From contig CALKHU010000275.1 of assembly GCA_937991555.1 (NCBI GenBank), positions 1-7,007 of the forward strand: DNA of 7,007 nucleotides, in the 5' to 3' direction. The notes below the pieces were generated by a model. The model ran no database searches and had not been told where the DNA came from. It was given only the letters and a program-made list of their open reading frames with translations. Shown here piece by piece: positions 1 through 6,333 of the stretch (its first letter is position 1; each line of letters opens with the position of its first letter). The DNA comes from an uncultured Caulobacter sp. GTDB taxonomy: Bacteria; Pseudomonadota; Alphaproteobacteria; Caulobacterales; Caulobacteraceae. A program made the translations under genes and the position numbers.

Positions 1-1
1 G

Positions 2-190
2 CTGGATTCCGACGAGGCGGAGGCGCGCCGCTGGCGCGGGCCTCAGCTTCTGGCCGTGGCGCTCGCCCTCGTCTCGGGAATCGCCTGGGGCGGCTACGAG
101 GCCGACGCCTGGCTGCGCGACCAGCCACCGGGCCTGTCGCTGACCGGCGGCGGCATCGCGCCCTCCGACCTGCTGGAAGGCCGCGGATGA
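2..190 (+). CDS. Small membrane protein, C-terminal part; probable CnrY-like anti-sigma factor (5' end outside window)
   Basis: The open frame enters from the left edge and gives 62 residues before TGA. A charged stretch (DSDEAEARRWRG) is followed by one hydrophobic segment (about residues 15-32, LLAVALALVSGIAWGG) and a short polar tail of about 30 residues. This suits a single-span protein with a cytoplasmic N-terminus and a short periplasmic C-terminus. Its stop overlaps the start of the next gene (ATGA at 187-190), so the two are probably translationally coupled. Known from the family: in cnrYXH-type modules the gene before the CnrX sensor encodes CnrY, a small membrane-bound anti-sigma factor whose cytoplasmic N-terminus holds the ECF sigma factor. 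The assignment here rests on position, topology and size, because the sigma-binding N-terminus lies outside the window. It could instead be an unrelated small membrane protein. Confidence 0.6.
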   Translation: MDSDEAEARRWRGPQLLAVALALVSGIAWGGYEADAWLRDQPPGLSLTGGGIAPSDLLEGRG

Positions 191-630
191 AGGCCGCCTC
201 GCGCAACCTGGCGATCACCGTGGTGCTGGTGGTCATCGCCGCCGCCGCCGGCGCGGCCCTCTGCGCCCGCTTCGTCGTCAACCATCACGCCCGGAGCCCC
301 TCCCTGCACGAGGTGGTTCACAGGAAGCTCGATCTGACGGCCGAGCAAACGCGCCGGCTCGACGCCATCGAGGCGCGCTACGCGGCCGACCGCCGGCGGC
401 TCGAGGACGAGGTCCGCGCCGCCAACCGCGAGCTGGCGCTGGCCATCCGCAACGGCCACAGGGACTCGCCCGAGGTCGAGGCCGCGATCGACCATCTGCA
501 CCACGCGATGGGCGCCCTGCAGAAGGCGACCATCGCCCATGTGTTCGAGATGCGCGCGGTGCTGACGCCCGACCAGGTGCGGGTGTTCGACGCCGAGGTC
601 GTCGCGGCGCTCACCGAAGACGGGCGGTGA
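187..630 (+). CDS. CnrX-like periplasmic heavy-metal sensor (Spy/CpxP-like fold)
   Basis: This 147-residue protein has an N-terminal membrane anchor (about residues 8-31) and a helical periplasmic domain. The domain holds LHEVVH (40-45), a charged amphipathic helix (52-88), SPEVEAA (94-100) and AHVFEMRAVLTP (117-128). The residues H41, H45, E62, H118 and M122 reproduce, with the same spacing, the Ni/Co ligands known for CnrX of Cupriavidus metallidurans (H42, H46, E63, H119, M123); overall length is also nearly the same. By family knowledge such a sensor binds metal in the periplasm and makes the membrane anti-sigma factor release its ECF sigma factor. GAAGG lies 6 bp before the ATG and supports this start. 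The gene overlaps its neighbours on both sides by 4 bp (ATGA at 187, GTGA at 627), so all three genes probably form one operon. The true inducing metal cannot be read from the sequence, since CnrX-type sites can also bind other divalent ions. Confidence 0.88.
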   Translation: MKAASRNLAITVVLVVIAAAAGAALCARFVVNHHARSPSLHEVVHRKLDLTAEQTRRLDAIEARYAADRRRLEDEVRAANRELALAIRNGHRDSPEVEAAIDHLHHAMGALQKATIAHVFEMRAVLTPDQVRVFDAEVVAALTEDGR

Positions 631-1199
631 CCCCGAACCTCGAGCCGACGGACGCCGAGCTCGTCGCGGGCGCGCTCGCCGGCGACGGGCGCGCCTTCAC
701 CCGCCTGATGCAGCGCCACAAGGACGGCCTGTACCGCTTCATCCGCCGCTACACGGGCGACACGGACGAGGCCCGCGACCTTGTGCAGGAGAGTTTCACC
801 GCCGCGTGGCGCGCGCTGAAGCGCTACGACTCCGCCCGGGCCTTCCCGACCTGGCTGCGGAGCATCGCGCTGAACAAGTGTCGCGACTGGTCGCGGCGCC
901 GCGCCGTGCGCCGGTGGCTCACCCGCAACGAGGGGCTCAACAGCCCGGTCGGGCAGGCGTTGCCCGACGGCGCGGCCGGCCCTGAAGCGGCGATGGCCGG
1001 ACAGGACGACATCGACCGGCTGGAGCGCGCCATCGCCGCGCTGCCGGACGGCCTGAAGGCGCCGCTGATCCTCACCGCGATCGAGGGGCTGTCCCAGGCC
1101 GAGGCCGGCCGCGTGCTCGGCCTCAGCGCCAAGGCCGTCGAGGTCAGGGTCTACCGCGCGCGCAAGGCTCTGGCCGGGCGGCTCGGGCTGGAGGCCTGA
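627..1199 (+). CDS. ECF-family RNA polymerase sigma factor, CnrH-like
   Basis: This 190-residue protein has the two-domain ECF layout. Sigma region 2 spans about residues 22-92, with RHKDGLYRFIRRYTGD, DEARDLVQESFTAAWRAL (core binding and -10 recognition) and TWLRSIALNKCRDWSRRR. A variable linker follows (about 95-128). Region 4 spans about 131-185, with ALPDGLKAPLILTAIEGLS and the helix-turn-helix AEAGRVLGLSAKAVEVRVYRARKAL, which reads the -35 element. The start is GTG and overlaps the sensor's stop codon (GTGA, 627-630), so translation is probably coupled and sigma amounts tied to the sensor. Order and length match CnrH. It should direct transcription of metal-resistance genes and its own operon when the anti-sigma factor releases it. 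The target promoters are not identified here. The gene ends 18 bp from the convergent copB stop. Confidence 0.93.
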   Translation: MTPNLEPTDAELVAGALAGDGRAFTRLMQRHKDGLYRFIRRYTGDTDEARDLVQESFTAAWRALKRYDSARAFPTWLRSIALNKCRDWSRRRAVRRWLTRNEGLNSPVGQALPDGAAGPEAAMAGQDDIDRLERAIAALPDGLKAPLILTAIEGLSQAEAGRVLGLSAKAVEVRVYRARKALAGRLGLEA

Positions 1200-1217
1200 C
1201 GTCGCGGGCGCGGGGCC

Positions 1218-2237
1218 CTAGAACCAGACCCTCAGGCCGGCGACGAGGCGGGTCTCGCGGTCGTCCTCGCCGGCGGCTTTCGCCATGTCCGCCGTGGCGC
1301 CGAAGCGCCGTTCGTGGGCGACGCCGATGTAGGGTGCGAACTCCCGCCTGATCTCGTAGCGGAGCCGAAGATCGAGCCCCAGGTCGGTCAGGCCCGAGCC
1401 GAGGCCGAGCTCGGGCGCGGCCTGCCCCGCAAGGCCGACCTCGGCGGCCGGCTGCAGGATCAGCCGCTGGGTCAGGCGCAGGTCGTAGCTGGCCTCGAGT
1501 CGCGCGAAGGCCTCGCCGCGGTCCGACAGGAACAGCGCGCCCTCGGTCTCGATCCAGTAGGGGGCCAGCCCCTCGAACCCGACCGTGGCGAAGGTGCGGT
1601 CCGGCCCCTCGCCGAAATCGTGGCGGAGCCCGGCCTGCAGGTCGAAGTAGGGCGAGACGGCCCGGGAGTAGAGCAGCTGGGCCTCGGCCTCCCCGAGATC
1701 GCCTCCGGACGCCGCGCCCTCGGTCTTGAGCACGACGCGATGCCGGTCGCCGCCGTACCAGGCCTCGGCCTTCCAGCCGAAGCTCCCGTCGCCGTCGCGC
1801 CCGCGCCATTCGGCCTGGTCGATGGTCACCTTCCAGGCGGGCATGCCGCCATGCTCGCGTGCGAGGATGCGGCGTGACGGGCGCATCGCCGCTTCGCCGA
1901 AGACGGCGTCCGCCGCGTGGTCGGCGGGCAGGGGCGGCGGCGGTTCGTCGCCGACCGCGCCGCCGTCGCCGTGCTCCCTGTGGGTGCCATGGTCCCCATG
2001 AGCCCCGTGCGCGCCGTGATCCATGCCCGACATGTCGCCGGCGGCGGCCGCGTCGTCATCGGCCGGCAGTTCCGTCGGCCAGTCCATGGCCGGCATCGCG
2101 TCCTCTTCGGGCGGCGGCGCGTCGGCCGCGGGGGCGGGCGTGGCCGCCGGCGCCGGATGATGGTCGCCATGGCTCTGGGCGAGGGCCGGGCCGGCAAGGA
2201 CGGCCAGCAGGCCGGCGAGTGGAAGGGCGCGCCTCAC
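1218..2237 (-). CDS. copB: Copper resistance protein B, outer-membrane beta-barrel
   Basis: This 339-residue protein begins with a signal peptide (MRRALPLAGLLAVLAGPALA, cleavage expected after residue 20). A His/Met/Asp/Pro-rich mature N-terminus follows (about 21-130), with clusters such as HGDHH, MSGMDHGAHGAHGDHG and HREHG that can bind copper. The CopB domain (about 131-339) alternates aromatic and polar residues in strands typical of an outer-membrane barrel, and the protein ends in Phe (RVWF), the usual barrel-assembly signal. Start choice: the GTG at 2237 overlaps the copA stop (GTGA) and has GGAGG at 2245-2249, 7 bp upstream. The same frame stays open far upstream, but that stretch is antisense-frame shadow of copA. 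CopB is the usual partner of CopA and is thought to bind or move copper at the outer membrane. It is the last gene of the cusF-like/copA/copB operon. Confidence 0.93.
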   Translation of the reverse strand: MRRALPLAGLLAVLAGPALAQSHGDHHPAPAATPAPAADAPPPEEDAMPAMDWPTELPADDDAAAAGDMSGMDHGAHGAHGDHGTHREHGDGGAVGDEPPPPLPADHAADAVFGEAAMRPSRRILAREHGGMPAWKVTIDQAEWRGRDGDGSFGWKAEAWYGGDRHRVVLKTEGAASGGDLGEAEAQLLYSRAVSPYFDLQAGLRHDFGEGPDRTFATVGFEGLAPYWIETEGALFLSDRGEAFARLEASYDLRLTQRLILQPAAEVGLAGQAAPELGLGSGLTDLGLDLRLRYEIRREFAPYIGVAHERRFGATADMAKAAGEDDRETRLVAGLRVWF

Positions 2238-3937
2238 CGTCCGCCCTCCGCCATCGGCCGCACGCTGATGACGCGGAACATGCCGGCGTGCATGTGATAG
2301 ATCATGTGGCAGTGGAACGCCCAGTCGCCCGGTGCGTCGGCGGTCAGGTCGAAGGTCACCTTGCCGCCCGGGGCCACATTGACGGTGTGCTTGCGCGGAT
2401 GCCGGCCCTTCGGCCCGACCAGCACCTCGAAGAAGTGGCCGTGCAGGTGGATCGGGTGCGACATCATCGAGTCGTTGACCAGCGTCACCCGCACCCGCTC
2501 GTTGAGTCGGAACGGTATCGGTTCGGTGACCTCGGAGAAGGTCTCGCCGTCGAACGACCACATGAACCGTTCCATGTTGCCGGTCAGGTGCAGTTCCAGC
2601 GCCCGCGAGGGCGTGCGCGTATCGGGATTGGCCTCCAGGGCCTCGAGGTCGGCGTAGACCAGCACCCGGTGGCCGACGTCCTCCAGCCCCTGGCCCGGCT
2701 CGCCGGTGCGGTCCATGGGCATCGGCGAGATGCTCTGCACGCCGGGGCCCATCTTCACCTGCGGCGCGTTGTCGGGATTGAGCATCGACATGTCCATGTC
2801 GTGGTCCATCCCGCCATGGGCGCCCATGTCCATGCCCATGTCCTTCATCGTCGCCACCGGCCGTCGGCGAAGCGGCGGCACGGGGGCGGTCATGCCCGGA
2901 CGCGGCGCCAGGGTGGCGCGGGCCATGCCCGAACGGTCGACCGCCTCGGCGACGAGGGTGAAGGCCCGGTCCTCCGTCGGCTGCACGATGACGTCGTAGG
3001 TCTCGGCGTTGGTGATCTGGAACTCGTCGACGGTGACCGGCTTCACGTTCAGTCCGTCGGCCTGCACCACCGTCAGCGGGAGGCCCGGGATGCGGACGTT
3101 GAAGATGGTCATCGAGGCTGCGTTGATGACGCGCAGCCGCACCCGTTCGCCCGGCCGGAACAGCGCCGTCCAGTTGTCGGCCGGCCCGTGGCCGTTGACG
3201 AGATAGGTGAACACCGAGCCGGTCACATCCGACACATCGGTCGGGTCCATGCGCATCTTCGCCCATTCCATGCGCTCGCCGAGCGGCTGGTCCTCGCCGG
3301 CGAGCAGGCCGGCGACGGTCTGCTTCTGGAAATTGAACCCGCCCGGCTGGGCCTTCAGCTTCCGGTAGATCTCGTGGGCGTGGAGGAACGAGAAGTCGGA
3401 CAGCAGGATCACATGCTCGCGGTCCCAGGCGACCGGGTCCGGGTCCTTCGGCTCGATGATCATCGGCGCGTAGTGGCCCTCCGGCTCCTGCAGTCCGGAG
3501 TGGCTGTGGTACCAGTAGGTCCCGGACTGCACGACCGGGAACTCGTAGACGAAGGTCTCGCCGGGCCGGATCCCGGGGAAGCTCACCCCCGGGACGCCAT
3601 CCATGTGGAACGGCAGGATCAGCCCGTGCCAGTGGATCGAGGTGTCCTCGTGCAGGTCGTTGGTCACCGCGATCCGCGCCGTCTGACCTTCCTTGAGCCG
3701 GATCAGCGGGCCGGGCACCGTGCCGTTGATGGTCACAGCGTGGCCTTCGCGGCCGTCGACCGTCCAGCGCGAGTGGCCGATGCGCAGCCGGATGTCTGGC
3801 CCGGACAGGGTCTGCAGCTCCCGCTGCGCCGGCGTGGCCGCGCTGCGGGCCCAGGCCGGCAGGAGGCCGCCCGCGGCCAGGCCGGTTCCGAGCAGGGCGG
3901 CGTTGCGCAGCAGCGAGCGACGGACAAGGTCAGCCAT
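2234..3937 (-). CDS. copA: CopA-type multicopper oxidase, copper resistance
   Basis: This 567-residue periplasmic oxidase has a twin-arginine signal (VRRSLLRNAALLGTGLAAGG, about residues 5-24), which implies export folded with its copper. Three cupredoxin domains follow. All four copper-ligand motifs are present: HWHG (102-105), YHSHSG (143-148), HPIHLHG (494-500) and HCHMIYHMHAGM (542-553), which supply the type 1, 2 and 3 copper sites. A Met/His-rich insert (about 364-408, with MKDMGMDMGAHGGMDHDMDM) is typical of CopA/PcoA and probably binds extra Cu(I). Family role: oxidation of toxic Cu(I) to Cu(II) and copper sequestration in the periplasm. The ATG has a GGGGA element a few bases upstream. 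The stop overlaps the copB GTG by 4 bp, and the cusF-like gene ends 34 bp upstream, so the three genes are probably one transcript. Nothing essential looks missing. Confidence 0.97.
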   Translation of the reverse strand: MADLVRRSLLRNAALLGTGLAAGGLLPAWARSAATPAQRELQTLSGPDIRLRIGHSRWTVDGREGHAVTINGTVPGPLIRLKEGQTARIAVTNDLHEDTSIHWHGLILPFHMDGVPGVSFPGIRPGETFVYEFPVVQSGTYWYHSHSGLQEPEGHYAPMIIEPKDPDPVAWDREHVILLSDFSFLHAHEIYRKLKAQPGGFNFQKQTVAGLLAGEDQPLGERMEWAKMRMDPTDVSDVTGSVFTYLVNGHGPADNWTALFRPGERVRLRVINAASMTIFNVRIPGLPLTVVQADGLNVKPVTVDEFQITNAETYDVIVQPTEDRAFTLVAEAVDRSGMARATLAPRPGMTAPVPPLRRRPVATMKDMGMDMGAHGGMDHDMDMSMLNPDNAPQVKMGPGVQSISPMPMDRTGEPGQGLEDVGHRVLVYADLEALEANPDTRTPSRALELHLTGNMERFMWSFDGETFSEVTEPIPFRLNERVRVTLVNDSMMSHPIHLHGHFFEVLVGPKGRHPRKHTVNVAPGGKVTFDLTADAPGDWAFHCHMIYHMHAGMFRVISVRPMAEGGR

Positions 3938-3971
3938 CGATGATCCCCGGATCTTCTGCCTCTCGGCAGCC

Positions 3972-4313
3972 TCACATGACGTGAATCTGCGTGACCACCG
4001 GCTTGCCGCCGATGTTCCGGAGCACGAAGTGGACCGTCTTGCCGGCGGCGACGCCCTCCAGCACCGCGGCGCTTTCGACCGTGAACTTCATGGTCATCGC
4101 CGGCCATTTGAGGGCCGGAATGGGATCGTGGGCGATGGTCACCGTGCCGGCGGCGGCGTCGACCGCCTTGACCACGCCCATGCCCTCGGCCGTCTGCGGA
4201 ACGGGCGCCTTGCCCTCGGCGGCGACGGCGGCGACGGGCAGGGCGGACAGCGACGCCGCGCCGGCCAGCGCGACAACCGCGGCGGCGGCGGCCGCGTTGA
4301 ACTTCAGGATCAT
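3972..4313 (-). CDS. CusF-like periplasmic Cu(I)/Ag(I)-binding protein
   Basis: This 113-residue protein has an Ala-rich signal peptide (about residues 1-32, ending VAAVAAEG) and a small CusF-type beta-barrel domain (about 43-113). H62, W70, M73 and M75, in AHDPIPALKWPAMTMKF, match the spacing of the four E. coli CusF Cu(I) residues (H36, W44, M47, M49), in which Trp caps the metal by a cation-pi contact. It should bind Cu(I) or Ag(I) in the periplasm and hand it on. In E. coli the acceptor is the CusCBA efflux pump; here the gene leads a copA-copB operon, so CopA is a plausible acceptor (inference). Start choice: GGAG lies 8 bp before the ATG at 4313 and the signal peptide begins there. An in-frame ATG at 4364 would add 17 residues of low-complexity sequence and is not supported. 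Confidence 0.9.
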   Translation of the reverse strand: MILKFNAAAAAAVVALAGAASLSALPVAAVAAEGKAPVPQTAEGMGVVKAVDAAAGTVTIAHDPIPALKWPAMTMKFTVESAAVLEGVAAGKTVHFVLRNIGGKPVVTQIHVM

Positions 4314-4332
4314 GGGGAACACTCCGGTCAGC

Positions 4333-4352
4333 GGCGCGCGGGGCGGCGCGCC
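4333..4352 (-). repeat. GC-rich hairpin in the leader of the copper operon
   Basis: A perfect inverted repeat with 7-bp arms (GGCGCGC and GCGCGCC) surrounds a 6-base loop, GGGGCG on the plus strand. In the leftward transcript it ends about 7 bases before the GGAG ribosome-binding site of the cusF-like gene. Such a stable stem could affect leader stability or ribosome access, or could be chance in GC-rich sequence. No run of T follows on either strand, so it is not a classic terminator. Confidence 0.4.
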
Positions 4353-4359
4353 TTTCCTC

Positions 4360-4390
4360 TCCATACGCACGCCGGCCGCCGCCCCCTCAA
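4360..4390 (-). promoter_or_regulatory. Weak candidate promoter for the copper operon
   Basis: On the minus strand TTGAGG (4390-4385) resembles a -35 box and TATGGA (4365-4360) a -10 box. The spacer is 19 bp, longer than ideal, and the -10 box is a poor match. The position, about 50-75 bp before the cusF-like ATG, is sensible. In GC-rich DNA such matches occur by chance, and an ECF-type promoter would look different. Confidence 0.2.
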
Positions 4391-4512
4391 CCCTGCGACC
4401 TTGCGGCGCGTTCGACCGGGCCGGCTGGAATTCGCGCGGACGGTCGGCGCTTTCCGACGTCCTTGCCCGCTCGCCGCTGGACATCGACAGGCCCGCGAAC
4501 GAAGGATCGGGC

Positions 4513-6333
4513 ATGTCCAGGCCTCTGCTCTTTCTCGATCCGGACAGCGACCTCGGTCTGCAGGACCAGGTGCGACGCAAGCTGGTCGAGGCCGCCTGCG
4601 CCGGCGCCTTTCCGCCGGGCAAGCGTCTGCCCTCGTCGAGGGCCCTCGCCGCCCAGCTGGGCGTGGCGCGCAACACCGTCACCCTGGCCTATCAGAAGCT
4701 GATCGACGAGGGCCTGTTCGTCAGCCGCGAACGCAGCGGGATCTATGTCGACCATGACATGCTGCGCGGTCTGACCGCCGTGCAGTCGGTCGCCGGCGGG
4801 CGCGAGCCGGCGCCGACGTCCCGCTGGCGCGACCGTTTCCGGTCCGGCGACAACGGCGAGCCGTTCGCCCGGCGGACCCCCAACTGGCGACAGTACCCCT
4901 ATCCCTTCATCGACGGCCTGTTCGACGCTTCCCTGTTCCCGGTCGCCGAGTGGCGCGAGGCCAGCCGGCAGGCGCTGGCGGTCGGCGACATCGCCCAGTG
5001 GTCCACCGACAGCGGCGACGCCGACGATCCGATGCTGATCGAGGAGATTCGCACCAAGGTCCTGCCGCGCCGGGGAATCCAGGCGCGTCCGGACGAGATA
5101 CTGATCACCATCGGCGCCCAGCAGGCCCTGTCGATCATCGGTCAGATGCTGGTCGACGCTTCGTCGACCGTGGCTGTGGAGGATCCCGGATATCCCGACA
5201 TGCGCCGCCTCGTCGGCGACCGCGGCGCGCGCCTCGTCCACCAGCCGGTCGACGACGAGGGTCTCGTCGTCGACCGTCGGCTCGACGACTGCGACCTCGT
5301 CTATGTCACACCCAGTCACCAGTTTCCGACCGGCGTGATGATGACGCAGGCCCGGCGCGAGGCCCTGCTGAAGAAGGCGGCGTCCCGCGACATGGTGATC
5401 GTCGAGGACGATTTCGCCTGCGAGACCAACTATCTGGACGAAGCCTGCCCGGCCCTGCGGAGCCTCGACCGGGACGGCCGGGTCATCTACGTCGCGGGCC
5501 TGTCCAAGGTCCTCGGACCAGGGCTCCGGATCGGCTTCATGGTCGCCGCGCCCGAGGTGATCGCCGAGGCTCGCCGCCTGCGCCACCTCTGCATCCGCCA
5601 CCCGCCGCTGAACAATCAGCGGGCCGCCGCCCATTTCCTGGCCATGGGCCACTACGACGCCACCATGATGCGGCTGGGCCGGCTGTTCCGGGAGCGTCGC
5701 ACCGCGCTGCGCGATGCGCTCAACCACTACCTCCAGCAGTCCGTCGCCATCGCGCCCCTGCGTGGCGGAGCCACCTACTGGGTGAGAGGGCCGGAACATC
5801 TCGACGTTCGGGACTTCGCCGCAGAGGCGGAGCGCCGCGGCGTGCTGATCGAGCCGGTCGGGACCTACTACGCGGACGGCAAGGGCCCCGCCAACGTGTT
5901 CCGGCTCGGCGTGACCAGCCTGCCGCTCGACCAGATCCGCCAGGGCGTGGCGGTGCTGGCGGACATGATGCGCGGCATGCCGGACACCGCCAGGGGCTTC
6001 CCCGGCTCGGTCGCGGACCGGCTCGAGGGCGAGGCCCTGCGCGAGGCGATGTCGGGCGCGGTGCTGTTGTGCAAGACCGTCTACGGCGATCCCTGCACCA
6101 TCGAGCTGCTGCCAGACGGGCAGATGGTCGGGCGCGCCGGCTACGCCAACGAGGATTGCGACGCGGGACGCTGGTGGGTCGAGGGCGACGTCTGGCGCCG
6201 CCAGTGGGATCGCTGGTCCTATGGCGAGATTTCCAGCCTGCGCACCGTGATCGTCGACGACCGCATCGGCTGGTTCGACGCCGAGGGGCGGCTGGTCGAC
6301 CAGGCCGTCATCCGCAAGACCGACGCGGTCTGA
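4513..6333 (+). CDS. MocR/GntR-family transcriptional regulator with aminotransferase-like domain and extra C-terminal domain
   Basis: This 606-residue protein starts with a GntR winged helix-turn-helix (about residues 12-80; PSSRALAAQLGVARNTVTLAYQKL, then an EGLFVSRERSGIYV wing). An aminotransferase class I/II domain spans about 127-487. Its motifs include TPSHQFPTG (266-274), VEDDF (297-301), the PLP-lysine motif GLSKVLGPGLRIGF with K332 (329-342), and FRLGVTS with R464 for carboxylate binding. The PLP site therefore looks intact, as in MocR regulators such as GabR and PdxR, which sense an amino compound or PLP. Most MocR proteins are about 450-500 residues; this one carries about 115 more (490-606) with a Trp-rich stretch (RWWVEGDVWRRQWDRW, 553-568). 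I do not recognise this extension. ATG 4513 is chosen because GAAGGA precedes it and the winged helix starts just after; the open frame upstream lacks homology features. Its likely target is the hydrolase gene 140 bp downstream. The ligand is unknown. Confidence 0.9.
   Translation: MSRPLLFLDPDSDLGLQDQVRRKLVEAACAGAFPPGKRLPSSRALAAQLGVARNTVTLAYQKLIDEGLFVSRERSGIYVDHDMLRGLTAVQSVAGGREPAPTSRWRDRFRSGDNGEPFARRTPNWRQYPYPFIDGLFDASLFPVAEWREASRQALAVGDIAQWSTDSGDADDPMLIEEIRTKVLPRRGIQARPDEILITIGAQQALSIIGQMLVDASSTVAVEDPGYPDMRRLVGDRGARLVHQPVDDEGLVVDRRLDDCDLVYVTPSHQFPTGVMMTQARREALLKKAASRDMVIVEDDFACETNYLDEACPALRSLDRDGRVIYVAGLSKVLGPGLRIGFMVAAPEVIAEARRLRHLCIRHPPLNNQRAAAHFLAMGHYDATMMRLGRLFRERRTALRDALNHYLQQSVAIAPLRGGATYWVRGPEHLDVRDFAAEAERRGVLIEPVGTYYADGKGPANVFRLGVTSLPLDQIRQGVAVLADMMRGMPDTARGFPGSVADRLEGEALREAMSGAVLLCKTVYGDPCTIELLPDGQMVGRAGYANEDCDAGRWWVEGDVWRRQWDRWSYGEISSLRTVIVDDRIGWFDAEGRLVDQAVIRKTDAV

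Larger units (their letters stand above)
4314..4512. promoter_or_regulatory. Divergent intergenic region between the copper operon and the MocR-like gene
   Basis: These 199 bp must hold the promoter of the leftward copper operon and probably that of the rightward MocR-like gene. Visible signals are a GC-rich hairpin in the copper-operon leader (4333-4352), a short inverted repeat GTCGG-CGCTTT-CCGAC (4443-4458) upstream of the MocR-like gene, and GAAGGA (4501-4506), a good Shine-Dalgarno 6 bp before its ATG. I see no convincing MerR/CueR-type copper box or other named operator. Confidence 0.55.

Noticed and set aside
1144..1809. Minus-strand Arg-rich open frame overlapping copB and the sigma gene end
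   Set aside because: It is a different frame of copB with low-complexity Arg/Gly composition and no features of its own.
2238..3266. Upstream extension of the copB frame into copA (682-codon frame on the minus strand)
   Set aside because: The extension is a shadow frame of copA. The signal peptide, the GGAGG site and the GTGA overlap all fix the copB start at 2237.
1859..3943. Long plus-strand open frame (about 694 codons) opposite copA and part of copB
   Set aside because: It is Arg/His/Gly-rich low-complexity translation without domains, antisense to the clearly real copA with all its copper motifs. Long antisense frames are expected in such GC-rich coding DNA.
4370..4412. Possible MerR/CueR-type operator (ACCTTGCG near CCCTCAACCCTGCG)
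   Set aside because: One half-site resembles the ACCTT motif but there is no matching inverted half at proper spacing, so it cannot be supported as a CueR box.
4387..5799. Minus-strand open frame of about 470 codons opposite the MocR-like gene
   Set aside because: No recognisable motifs or signals; the opposite strand encodes an unmistakable winged helix and aminotransferase domain.
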